A DNA stretch of 23,103 nt from JANYGM01 sp043764015 (GTDB lineage: Bacteria > Bacteroidota > Bacteroidia > Cytophagales > Thermonemataceae). Positions 1 to 6,601 of the stretch are shown here, piece by piece (position 1 is the first letter of the stretch; every line of letters begins with the position of its first letter). The position numbers were made by a program, and so were the translations under genes. The stretch is taken from assembly GCA_043764015.1 (NCBI GenBank), contig JAYUKY010000001.1, positions 1-23,103 of the forward strand, read 5' to 3'. The notes below the pieces were generated by a model. It was given only the letters and a program-made list of their open reading frames with translations. It was not told the origin of the DNA and did no database searches.

Positions 1-91
1 TGGAATATAGCTCAATACCTTTTTTACGGAGGCGTTGTTTGTTTTCATCTTCTAGAGTAGTGTACCATAAATAAAAATACGGCTGATTTAG

Positions 92-139
92 TTGCCACGA
101 ATACACGAATAATTGTATTCATTCGTGTATTCGTGGCAA
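92..139. repeat. Perfect 19-bp-arm palindrome
   Basis: Arms at 92-110 and 121-139 are exact reverse complements around a 10-nt loop. The right arm reads ATTCGTGTATTCGTGGCAA. A degenerate copy of the same element lies at 17021-17066, so this is a dispersed intergenic palindrome and not a single-use terminator. There is no T-run on either side. If the minus-strand promoter at 194-201 is used, the hairpin would form in that transcript's leader. Confidence 0.85.
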
Positions 140-193
140 TTGCAAACCCTACAGTATAGCTTTTATGCAACACTAGTATAGTTGTTTCAAGCG

Positions 194-201
194 CAAATAT
201 A
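194..201 (-). promoter_or_regulatory. Putative -7 element, minus strand
   Basis: The reverse complement reads TATATTTG followed by CGC, matching the Bacteroidota -7 consensus TAnnTTTG. No TTG box is found 17-23 nt upstream. It would drive leftward transcription off the window edge. Such a short match can arise by chance in AT-rich DNA. Confidence 0.3.
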
Positions 202-352
202 CTACTTTTTCTAAAGTTCCTTACAGCCTTGGTATAAAACCCTGCGCACATCAAACATTTGAACTATCTTTTTATTTTTCTGATTTGATTTATAATTTCA
301 CCTATAAATATACGTTAAACTTGCGTAAAAAATACTTTTATCAAAAAAATCT

Positions 353-387
353 TTTGCTAAAAATTTTCAATAAAGTTATTATATTTA
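353..387 (+). promoter_or_regulatory. Putative promoter of the 410 gene
   Basis: TTTG at 353-356 and TATATTTA at 380-387 are separated by 23 nt and resemble the Bacteroidota -33/-7 pair, with the last G replaced by A. The -7 region lies in a 23-nt stretch (376-398) that recurs exactly at 2858-2880, ahead of the PARP gene. Confidence 0.5.
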
Positions 388-409
388 CAAAAAAATAACA
401 CACCCACAA

Positions 410-1747
410 ATGTCTGATAACACTATTTCTGAAAATCCTGCTGAAAATTCTGCTGAAAACATCACAGAAAAAAACACAAAATGGCACGACTTAGGGCAAA
501 AAGTACACGAACTAGAATTGCTTATTTCTAGTGCTGGCGTGTATTTATCTGCTAATTTGCCTACTTTTTTAGATGATATTTGGGAGTATTTTAACTACCA
601 TTTCAGCTCTGATGTGTCGGATATTGGGTTTTTGTCTAAAATTGTATATATTTTGTTACGTAGTGGTGCTGTTACGCTTTGGTTGGGCTTTATTTGCCAT
701 TTTAGTTTGCGTGCTTTTTGGGTAGCAATGATTGGTTTGGCTAATATTTTTCCGCAAGGCGTAAATTATGAGAAACTTCCAAAGAAATTCACCAATTCCT
801 ACAAAGATTTTTTAGTGACCAAACTCACTAATTATGAACGACTTATCTCACTCACAGACCGTTTGAGTAGTAGCGTACTTGTGATAGTTTTTTTCTTAAT
901 TTTGATTCTTTTAGGTACTGCCGTTATTTATTCTGGTATTCTTTTGGTGCTATATTTATTCATTTTGATACTGCCTGATGAGATTTTTAGGACTTATCAT
1001 TCTTTGTTTTTTGTTATTTCTTTGGTACTATGTTTTATTATTCCTATCATAAAAACTATAATGATTTTGATTAAAAAACGTGGCGCAGAACACAAAGAGG
1101 AGCGCAAAAATGAACTAAAATATCTCTCACAAACGGCTACTTTATTTGGTGACACTGTTTATAATATTACGTTGATTTTGAAGAGCAATATGCCTAAAAA
1201 TCAATTTTCTTTTATCTTAGTTGGCGTTATTATGATGATTAGTGCATTTGGAGGATTATTGATAACTAAAAACGAAAAAAGTACGACTATTTCAACACGT
1301 GTCATTGACCTTGATATGTACGAAAACACACGCAACAACAAGAAATTTGTTGCTAAAATGAGCCTTAATGCTGATGTAATTAAGGAAAAATATGTGAAGA
1401 TTTTTATTGCAAATCCAAAGGAATTAAAGCAATATACAAGACATTTTGAAAAATTTTCTGTTGAGAATCTTGAGAAAGAAGAACGCAGAAAACAAAAGAA
1501 AATCTTTCAATTAGCGCAATGGAACAAGTTTTTTAAGATTTTTGTCAATGGTGTTCCACAAGAATTTGAGCTTGATTTTCAAACACATCTCCAAACAAAT
1601 ACAGAAGGTTTTGTGGTTTATTTGCCACTTTCAGAGCCAAAAATTGGTAAAAATATTATCTCAATAAAAATTCCTGCAAAAGATGCAAAAGATACAAAAA
1701 CAACTGAAACACTTTGGACAGAAACGCCTTTTTGGTATTTCCCTTAA
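410..1747 (+). CDS. Unrecognised multi-pass membrane protein
   Basis: I do not recognise the family of this 445-residue protein. The first ~30 residues are polar and contain a short AEN-rich repeat (ENPAENSAEN). Hydrophobic segments lie at about 76-112, 154-189 (long enough for two passes), 197-221 and 266-286. A charged stretch at 222-260 and a polar C-terminal domain of about 155 residues follow the last segment. The C-terminal part contains a predicted beta-rich tail near PLSEPKIGKNIISIKIPAKD and presumably sits in one aqueous compartment. The ATG at 410 is 22 nt after a promoter-like element and is the natural start. It is followed by 239 nt of very AT-rich spacer before the SPFH lipoprotein gene, which has its own -7 element, so cotranscription is not obvious. 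The gene is real by length and composition; its function is unknown. Confidence 0.85.
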   Translation: MSDNTISENPAENSAENITEKNTKWHDLGQKVHELELLISSAGVYLSANLPTFLDDIWEYFNYHFSSDVSDIGFLSKIVYILLRSGAVTLWLGFICHFSLRAFWVAMIGLANIFPQGVNYEKLPKKFTNSYKDFLVTKLTNYERLISLTDRLSSSVLVIVFFLILILLGTAVIYSGILLVLYLFILILPDEIFRTYHSLFFVISLVLCFIIPIIKTIMILIKKRGAEHKEERKNELKYLSQTATLFGDTVYNITLILKSNMPKNQFSFILVGVIMMISAFGGLLITKNEKSTTISTRVIDLDMYENTRNNKKFVAKMSLNADVIKEKYVKIFIANPKELKQYTRHFEKFSVENLEKEERRKQKKIFQLAQWNKFFKIFVNGVPQEFELDFQTHLQTNTEGFVVYLPLSEPKIGKNIISIKIPAKDAKDTKTTETLWTETPFWYFP

Positions 1748-1894
1748 AAATTGCAAAATTCAATTTTAATAAAATATTTTTTATCTTAAATATTAGGTTA
1801 AAAAAATTATATCACAAAAATAAAGCAAAAACAAAGCAAAAAAATAAAAATTATGTATTTTTCAATAAAATATTTTTTAGTAAAGATATTTTAG

Positions 1895-1902
1895 TATATT
1901 TG
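1895..1902 (+). promoter_or_regulatory. -7 element of the SPFH lipoprotein gene
   Basis: TATATTTG is an exact TAnnTTTG match 85 nt before the ATG at 1987. No clear TTG box lies at the usual distance. The surrounding 1748-1986 spacer is extremely AT-rich, holds no other gene, and contains a 16-nt direct repeat (AATAAAATATTTTTTA) at about 1768 and 1864. Confidence 0.5.
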
Positions 1903-1986
1903 CATAAATAAAAAAGTATTTAAACTTATAAAATGCTTTTTATTTTTACTTAATTCATCAATTTTTATCAATTAATTTTTAAAACT

Positions 1987-2787
1987 ATGAAAAATAGCAC
2001 AAAGTTTATTTATTTTTTGCTGATGTCATTTGTATTTTCTTTGTCTAACTGTGCTGTTGTGCGCCAAGATGAAGTAGGCGTAAGAAGGCGTTTAGGAAAA
2101 CTAGGCGACCGCACACTCCCAGCAGGTGCGTATGTCGTTAATCCGTTTTTTGCAAAAATCTTAAAAATCCCCACTCGTACTATCAATATGCCAATGATGT
2201 TGGAAGGTTTGCCCTCCAAAGAAGGGCTGACCATACAAGTTGAACTGTCAATTTTGTACCGTATTCAAGGTGAAAAAGCTATCCAAATACTCAAAGAAGT
2301 AGGAAAAGTACGTTTTGGAGAACAAATTATTATGAGTGTGTTGAGGTCTGCCGCCGCAGACGTAACCGCTAAGTTTTTAGCAAAAGATATGCACACAGTC
2401 CAAAGAGAGGTCATTGAAAAAGAAATTGCGCTGAAAATGAGCCAAATTCTTGGTGAAAGAGGTTTTGTGATAGAAAATGTCTTGCTAAAATCTATCAAAT
2501 TGCCTGAAGGACTATCTGCAGCCATAGAAGCCAAATTACGTGCAGAACAAGAATCTCAACAAATGGAGTTCGTTCTCAATAAAGAAAAACAAGAAGCAGA
2601 ACGCAAACGCATAGAAGCTGGTGGTATCAGAGATGCACAAAAGATTATAGCTGAAGGACTTACACCAATTCTTATTCAATATAAAAGCTTGGAAGTGATG
2701 CAAAAACTTTCACTTTCTCCAAATACCAAAATTATTATTACTGATGGGAAAACGCCTTATCTTATCAACCAAGAAGAAAAGAAATAA
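1987..2787 (+). CDS. SPFH/band-7 (prohibitin-like) lipoprotein
   Basis: This 266-residue protein starts with a lipoprotein signal peptide: a hydrophobic run at residues 7-18, then LSNC with Cys22 as the expected lipidation site. The SPFH/band-7 domain follows directly (DEVGVRRRLGKL, PAGAYVVNPFFAKILKIPTR, then the IQVELSILYRI strand and RSAAADVTAKFLAKD). The helical flotillin-like tail, rich in Ala, Glu and Lys, runs from about 170 to 225 (AIEAKLRAEQESQQMEF). SPFH proteins form oligomeric membrane-associated scaffolds and often modulate membrane proteases. Here a lipid anchor replaces the usual N-terminal transmembrane helix, so the domain should face the periplasm or the cell surface. It has its own -7 element at 1895 and is followed by the PARP gene 138 nt downstream. 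The family assignment is strong; the cellular role is inferred. Confidence 0.88.
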   Translation: MKNSTKFIYFLLMSFVFSLSNCAVVRQDEVGVRRRLGKLGDRTLPAGAYVVNPFFAKILKIPTRTINMPMMLEGLPSKEGLTIQVELSILYRIQGEKAIQILKEVGKVRFGEQIIMSVLRSAAADVTAKFLAKDMHTVQREVIEKEIALKMSQILGERGFVIENVLLKSIKLPEGLSAAIEAKLRAEQESQQMEFVLNKEKQEAERKRIEAGGIRDAQKIIAEGLTPILIQYKSLEVMQKLSLSPNTKIIITDGKTPYLINQEEKK

Positions 2788-2857
2788 CATATTTTAATAA
2801 ATTCAACTAAAAAATCAAAAAAACATTTCTTCTACGTAAAGATTTTACGGACTAAAC

Positions 2858-2880
2858 TTATTATATTTACAAAAAAATAA
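2858..2880 (+). promoter_or_regulatory. Putative promoter region of the PARP gene
   Basis: Contains TATATTTA at 2862-2869, a near match to TAnnTTTG, 56 nt before the ATG. All 23 nt are identical to 376-398 ahead of the membrane-protein gene. No TTG box is evident upstream. Confidence 0.4.
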
Positions 2881-2925
2881 ACACAATACCAACCAAAATC
2901 TTGTAACTAAAATTTTCTCTAATTT

Positions 2926-4161
2926 ATGGCAACAACCACCAACAAGGCAGTCAAACTTATTATGGTTACGACTGACAACAACAACAAGTTTTATGATATG
3001 GAAGACAATGGAAACGGCACTTTTACTGTTTCTTATGGGCGTGTGGGCGGAAACGCTACCAAACAAACCTATCCTAGCGGTGAATGGAACAAGAAATATC
3101 GTGAAAAAACTGCCAAAGGCTATGCCGACCAAACGCATCTTTTTGTGGAAGAGGGCGACAAAGTGGATTTGGTGGACATCAACGACCCAGCAGTAAAGGA
3201 TTTGATAGAAATGCTGATGACTTACGCCAAAAACTCTATCAGCAGCAACTACACCGTTAGTGCTGACCAAGTTACGAAAAAACAAGTTACAGAGGCGCAG
3301 GCTATTCTTGATGCGCTTGTCAAAAAAGTTAAAAAAGGTATGAAAGTGGAAGATTTTAATAAAGGACTTCTAGACCTTTACAAAGTTATCCCACGCAAAA
3401 TGAAAAATGTCAATGACCATCTTTTCAAAGAAGCAAAGACAAAAGAAGACATTGAAACTATCCAAAATCACCTTGGTAGTGAGCAAGATACGCTTGACGT
3501 AATGAGCGGACAAGTACAAATCAATGAGCAAAAGAAAGAAGCTACCAAAGACAAAACCGTCAAAGTGGATATTTTGCAGACAATGGGCTTGGAAATGTCG
3601 CCTGTAACAGATGACAAAATTATTACAATGATAAAAGGCTTGATGCAAGATGAATCTAGCAAGTTTCATAGAGCATTTGCCGTTACCAACAAGAAAACAC
3701 AAAAGGCTTATGATGAATGGTTTGGCAAGCAAAATAATAAAAAAGTGGAGCTTTTTTGGCACGGTAGCCGTTCTGAAAACTGGATGTCAATTTTGGAAAC
3801 AGGCTTAGTTTTGCGCCCTGCAAGTGCTATTATTTCTGGTAAAATGTTTGGTTTTGGACTTTATTTCGCTGATAAATTCCGTAAATCATTGAATTACACG
3901 TCTTTGCGTGGTTCTTATTGGGCAAAAGGTTCTGATAATAAAGCATTTTTGGCACTTTTTGATGTTCACGTAGGTAACCAGTTTCATATCAAAAAACACC
4001 AAAGTTGGTGCTATGAACTCTCCGCTCCTAACCTCAAAAAACAACAAGCTGATGCAGATTCTTTGTTTGCAGAAGGCGGTGCAGATCTCGTAAACAACGA
4101 ATATATTGTTTATGAGCAATCTCAATGTACAGTAAAATATATTGTAGAAGTTCACGCATAA
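2926..4161 (+). CDS. Poly(ADP-ribose) polymerase, WGR-PRD-catalytic
   Basis: This 411-residue protein has the domain order of eukaryotic PARP2/3. Residues ~10-75 form a WGR-type domain in which the signature is YGRVGG (37-42) instead of WGRVG. Residues ~80-255 correspond to the helical regulatory domain. The catalytic domain runs from ~270 to the end. The H-Y-E triad is intact: His279 in LFWHGSR, Tyr313 in GFGLYFAD and Glu392 in NNEYIVYEQSQ. The protein is therefore predicted to use NAD+ to build ADP-ribose chains, probably on DNA-break-bound proteins or DNA ends, since WGR domains contact DNA. The catalytic glutamate points to polymerase or mono-transferase activity. The encoded protein has no signal peptide, so it is cytoplasmic. 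Such complete PARPs are rare in bacteria. No PARG or macrodomain gene lies in this window. A strong terminator follows at 4201. Confidence 0.95.
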   Translation: MATTTNKAVKLIMVTTDNNNKFYDMEDNGNGTFTVSYGRVGGNATKQTYPSGEWNKKYREKTAKGYADQTHLFVEEGDKVDLVDINDPAVKDLIEMLMTYAKNSISSNYTVSADQVTKKQVTEAQAILDALVKKVKKGMKVEDFNKGLLDLYKVIPRKMKNVNDHLFKEAKTKEDIETIQNHLGSEQDTLDVMSGQVQINEQKKEATKDKTVKVDILQTMGLEMSPVTDDKIITMIKGLMQDESSKFHRAFAVTNKKTQKAYDEWFGKQNNKKVELFWHGSRSENWMSILETGLVLRPASAIISGKMFGFGLYFADKFRKSLNYTSLRGSYWAKGSDNKAFLALFDVHVGNQFHIKKHQSWCYELSAPNLKKQQADADSLFAEGGADLVNNEYIVYEQSQCTVKYIVEVHA

Positions 4162-4163
4162 AC

Positions 4164-4194
4164 GTCAATTACGAATTATAAATTACGAATTACG
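4164..4194. repeat. Heptad repeat array, ATTACGA flavour
   Basis: Successive 7-nt units read ATTACGA, ATTATAA, ATTACGA, ATTACG, preceded by GTCA. The array begins 2 nt after the PARP stop. A reverse-oriented relative with the same GTCAATTACGAATTACGAAT end is at 21052-21082. Confidence 0.75.
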
Positions 4195-4200
4195 TAGTTT

Positions 4201-4238
4201 AACTTCCCGAAAGTTTTTCAACTTTCGGGAAGTTTTTT
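4201..4238. terminator. Hairpin terminator between convergent genes
   Basis: Perfect 14-bp arms (4201-4214 and 4221-4234) flank a 6-nt loop, and a run of six T ends at 4238, giving a canonical intrinsic terminator for the PARP transcript. The minus-strand RDD gene ends at 4241, so the same hairpin can serve it from the other side. The stem sequence AACTTCCCGAAAGT recurs at 20074-20106. Confidence 0.85.
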
Positions 4239-4240
4239 AT

Positions 4241-4846
4241 TTAGTTTCTTTCAATTTCACTAGCTCTAAAAACAGCTGTTTTCGCTATCAAGTCGTGGAA
4301 AGCCTGTTTTTTGGGGTCTAAAACGAAGAAACAACCAATAAAAATTAAAAAAGAAATAGATGAGCCAATGGTTTCCAATGTTCCTATTTTTGTATATATT
4401 CCTACAAGCGTAAATATGTAGGGCAGTGCTTTGACCAATGCACGCAAACCAAGCGTATTTATATTACCTTTTGTGCCATTTTCGTTTGCTACGACCAACC
4501 CAAACATAAATTTGCCTGGTGTTCTGCCAGTGAAGGCTTCTAGCAAAAAGAAAATGATTGAAAAAGTAGGCAATCCAACTACTAAGCCTACAAAAGCAGT
4601 CATCATTCCTGCAATAATGCCCATAGCACTTGTGCCAACCTTTGCTAATTCAGCAGCTTCAGGTGTCATTTCTTTGGAAATTGCATTACTGATTTGCAAA
4701 CCAAACATTGTACCAATAGCACCTCCAAGTGTTAAAGCAAGGATAATAATGAGAATTATATCAACAATCCACGCACCAAAACGAGTTCCAAAACTCATTC
4801 TTTTTGCCAAAATACTCTCCAGACTGTTTTCTGAATAATTTTCCAT
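4241..4846 (-). CDS. RDD-family integral membrane protein
   Basis: This 201-residue protein has the RDD-family signatures: RFGAWIVDIILII at 22-34 (first helix, Arg22 and Asp29), GRTPGKFMFGL at 107-117 after the third hydrophobic segment, and the terminal FHDLIAKTAVF at 183-193. Hydrophobic segments lie near 25-50, 73-103, 141-152 and 157-176. RDD proteins are small multi-pass membrane proteins; some act in ion or proton exchange, but most have no proven substrate. A TACATTTG element lies upstream on the minus strand (4901-4908). It converges on the PARP gene and shares its terminator. Family call is strong, function open. Confidence 0.9.
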   Translation of the reverse strand: MENYSENSLESILAKRMSFGTRFGAWIVDIILIIILALTLGGAIGTMFGLQISNAISKEMTPEAAELAKVGTSAMGIIAGMMTAFVGLVVGLPTFSIIFFLLEAFTGRTPGKFMFGLVVANENGTKGNINTLGLRALVKALPYIFTLVGIYTKIGTLETIGSSISFLIFIGCFFVLDPKKQAFHDLIAKTAVFRASEIERN

Positions 4847-4900
4847 AATTTTGTTGTTTTTGATTAAAATGATTAAAAATAGCCATTAAAAATATCGTTT

Positions 4901-4908
4901 CAAATGTA
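4901..4908 (-). promoter_or_regulatory. -7 element of the RDD gene
   Basis: The minus strand reads TACATTTG, an exact TAnnTTTG match, about 55 nt before the start at 4846. No CAA (TTG on the minus strand) is found at the usual spacing. Confidence 0.45.
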
Positions 4909-4973
4909 AGAAAAAAAATAGTTTTTTGGTATATTTATGGGTATCTATTTTTTATTTTCTAATGCTTTTTATC

Positions 4974-4981
4974 TATATTTG
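4974..4981 (+). promoter_or_regulatory. -7 element of the aldehyde dehydrogenase gene
   Basis: TATATTTG lies 101 nt before the ATG at 5083. A clear -33 box is missing. The leader would contain the heptad repeat array at 5036-5077. Confidence 0.45.
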
Positions 4982-5035
4982 CCTAAGAAATTTCAAAAAA
5001 TAGTTTTAGTTTTATAAATAAAAATTGTGTAATAA

Positions 5036-5077
5036 TTTGTATTCATTCACAATTCACAATTTAACATTCACAATTCA
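5036..5077 (+). repeat. Heptad repeat array, ATTCACA flavour
   Basis: Begins TTTGTATTCATTCACA, then continues in 7-nt register (ATTCACA, ATTTAAC, ATTCACA, ATTC). It ends 5 nt before the dehydrogenase start codon and would occupy its ribosome-binding region. Related arrays are at 6523-6600, 12191-12230, 14980-15016, 15733-15773 and 18979-19020. Confidence 0.8.
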
Positions 5078-5082
5078 AGTTT

Positions 5083-6525
5083 ATGCTCAAACTTCAAAAT
5101 TATATCAACGGAAAACTTGTTGCACCTCAAAATAAGCAATATATTGATAATTATAATCCTGCAATTGGTGCAGTATTTTCCCTTATTCCAAAATCAGACA
5201 AAAACGACCTCAAAAAAGCCGTAGAAGCTGCTAAAAAAGTGTTTTTGTCGTGGAAAAACACGCCACAAGAAGAGCGCAGTAATATTTTATTGAAAATTGC
5301 GGATTTGATAGAAAAAGATTTGCATAGTTTGGCAAGTGCGGAGAGTTTTGACAACGGAAAACCCATTTCTTTGGCAACTGCAATGGATATTCCTCGTGCT
5401 GCACAAAATTTCAGGTTTTATGCGACTGCCGCCCTGCATAACCACACGCACACATATCAAACAAGTGAAAATGTTTTAAATTATACGCTTAGAGAGCCTT
5501 TGGGCGTGGTTGGGTGCATTTCTCCTTGGAATTTGCCTTTGTATCTTTTTACTTGGAAAATTGCCCCTGCGCTTGCTTCTGGTAACTGCGTGATAGCAAA
5601 ACCGTCAGAAATAACACCTTATACGGCTTTTTTGTTTTCAAAAATCTGTATAAAAGCGGGACTTCCAGCAGGCGTTTTGAATATTGTTCACGGTTTGGGA
5701 AGCGAAATTGGTGCAGAAATAGTTGCTCACCCACAAATAAAGGCTATTTCTTTTACTGGTGGCACGCAAACAGGCGCAAACATTGCACGCATAGCTGCTC
5801 CAATGTTTAAAAAGCTATCTTTGGAGCTTGGGGGCAAAAATCCTACTATTATTTTTGCTGATGCAGATTATCAAAAAGCTCTTACAGGCGCAGTACGAGC
5901 CGCCTTTACCAATCAAGGACAAATTTGTCTTTGTGGCTCTAGGATTTTTATAGAAAAATCTATTTATGAGCAATTTAAAAAAGATTTCGTTGAAGAAGTC
6001 AAAAAGCTCATTCCTGCTAATCCTGCTGATAAAAGCACTAATTTTGGGGCGGTTGTGTCAAAAGAGCATTTAGAAAAAATCATTTCTTATGTTGAAATTG
6101 CTAAAAGTGAAGGAGGCAAAATCTTGTGTGGGGGCGCACAAACACACCCAAAAGGCTTTGAAAACGGTTATTTTTTCCAACCAACTGTTATAGAAGGACT
6201 TGCCTATAATTGCAGAACAAATCAGGAAGAAATTTTTGGCGCAATAGCCACTATTCAACCATTTGAAACAGAACAAGAAGTTTTAAGATATGCAAATAGT
6301 GTGCGTTATGGGCTTTCTGCAAGCCTTTGGACAGAAAATAATTCTCGTGTGCAACGTATGAGTAAAGGGCTTGCAAGCGGTATTGTTTGGGTAAATTGTT
6401 GGCTTATTCGTGATTTGCGTACTCCGTTTGGGGGCGTAAAAGACTCTGGAATGGGGCGTGAGGGCGGTTTTGAAGCACTTAATTTCTTTACAGAAGAAAA
6501 AAATATTTGCATTTACTCTATTTGA
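5083..6525 (+). CDS. Aldehyde dehydrogenase, ALDH8/aminomuconate type
   Basis: This full-length 480-residue NAD(P)+-dependent aldehyde dehydrogenase has all catalytic landmarks: Asn150 in SPWNLPLY, Lys173 in IAKPSE, Glu248 in LELGGKNP and the nucleophile Cys282 in NQGQICLCGSR. The C-terminal motif NCWLIRDLRTPFGG is typical of ALDH8 and of bacterial 2-aminomuconate or 2-hydroxymuconate semialdehyde dehydrogenases; most other ALDHs read N..N....PFGG here with different residues. The likely reaction is oxidation of a muconate semialdehyde from tryptophan (kynurenine) or aromatic catabolism in the cytoplasm. No other gene of that pathway is in the window, so the substrate is inferred from the motif only. 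Its TGA stop lies in the repeat/hairpin region that follows, and the next gene converges on it. Confidence 0.92.
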   Translation: MLKLQNYINGKLVAPQNKQYIDNYNPAIGAVFSLIPKSDKNDLKKAVEAAKKVFLSWKNTPQEERSNILLKIADLIEKDLHSLASAESFDNGKPISLATAMDIPRAAQNFRFYATAALHNHTHTYQTSENVLNYTLREPLGVVGCISPWNLPLYLFTWKIAPALASGNCVIAKPSEITPYTAFLFSKICIKAGLPAGVLNIVHGLGSEIGAEIVAHPQIKAISFTGGTQTGANIARIAAPMFKKLSLELGGKNPTIIFADADYQKALTGAVRAAFTNQGQICLCGSRIFIEKSIYEQFKKDFVEEVKKLIPANPADKSTNFGAVVSKEHLEKIISYVEIAKSEGGKILCGGAQTHPKGFENGYFFQPTVIEGLAYNCRTNQEEIFGAIATIQPFETEQEVLRYANSVRYGLSASLWTENNSRVQRMSKGLASGIVWVNCWLIRDLRTPFGGVKDSGMGREGGFEALNFFTEEKNICIYSI

Positions 6526-6600
6526 ATTGTGAATTGTGAATTTTAAATTGTGAATGAATACAAAATATAACATATTGTATTCATTCATAATTCACAATTA
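6523..6600. repeat. Inverted pair of heptad repeats with hairpin
   Basis: Two ATTCACA-flavour arrays face each other between convergent genes. A perfect 13-bp stem, TGAATGAATACAA at 6551-6563 and TTGTATTCATTCA at 6575-6587, encloses an 11-nt loop. The left array supplies the dehydrogenase TGA; the right array ends 1 nt from the stop of the phosphatase gene. It may act as a bidirectional terminator, although T-runs are poor. Confidence 0.75.
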
Positions 6601-6601
6601 C

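Larger units (their letters stand above)
1..409. other. Left-edge non-coding region
   Basis: No convincing complete gene is present. A perfect palindrome lies at 92-139 and a minus-strand TATATTTG promoter element at 194-201. Stops in most frames and the AT-rich composition argue against coding. A gene may run off the left edge, but three short readings compete: a + strand tail ending in TAG at 58-60, a minus-strand ATG at 48 starting MKTNNASVKK, and an ATG-less minus frame containing LEDENKQRLRKKG. The sequence does not decide between them. Confidence 0.6.

Noticed and set aside
45..254. Minus-strand 69-codon frame at the left edge
   Set aside because: Runs through the palindrome and promoter-like sequence, has no recognisable pattern, and competes with two other short readings; kept only as a comment.
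1766..1880. 16-nt direct repeat AATAAAATATTTTTTA
   Set aside because: Low-complexity AT sequence; two copies 96 nt apart are likely chance or a minor local duplication.
1714..1911. Short + strand frame after the first membrane protein gene
   Set aside because: Lys/Asn/Phe-rich translation of AT-rich spacer, overlaps the preceding gene's end and the -7 element at 1895.
2845..3285. Minus-strand 146-codon frame opposite PARP
   Set aside because: Shadow of the PARP gene; no signal or motif support.
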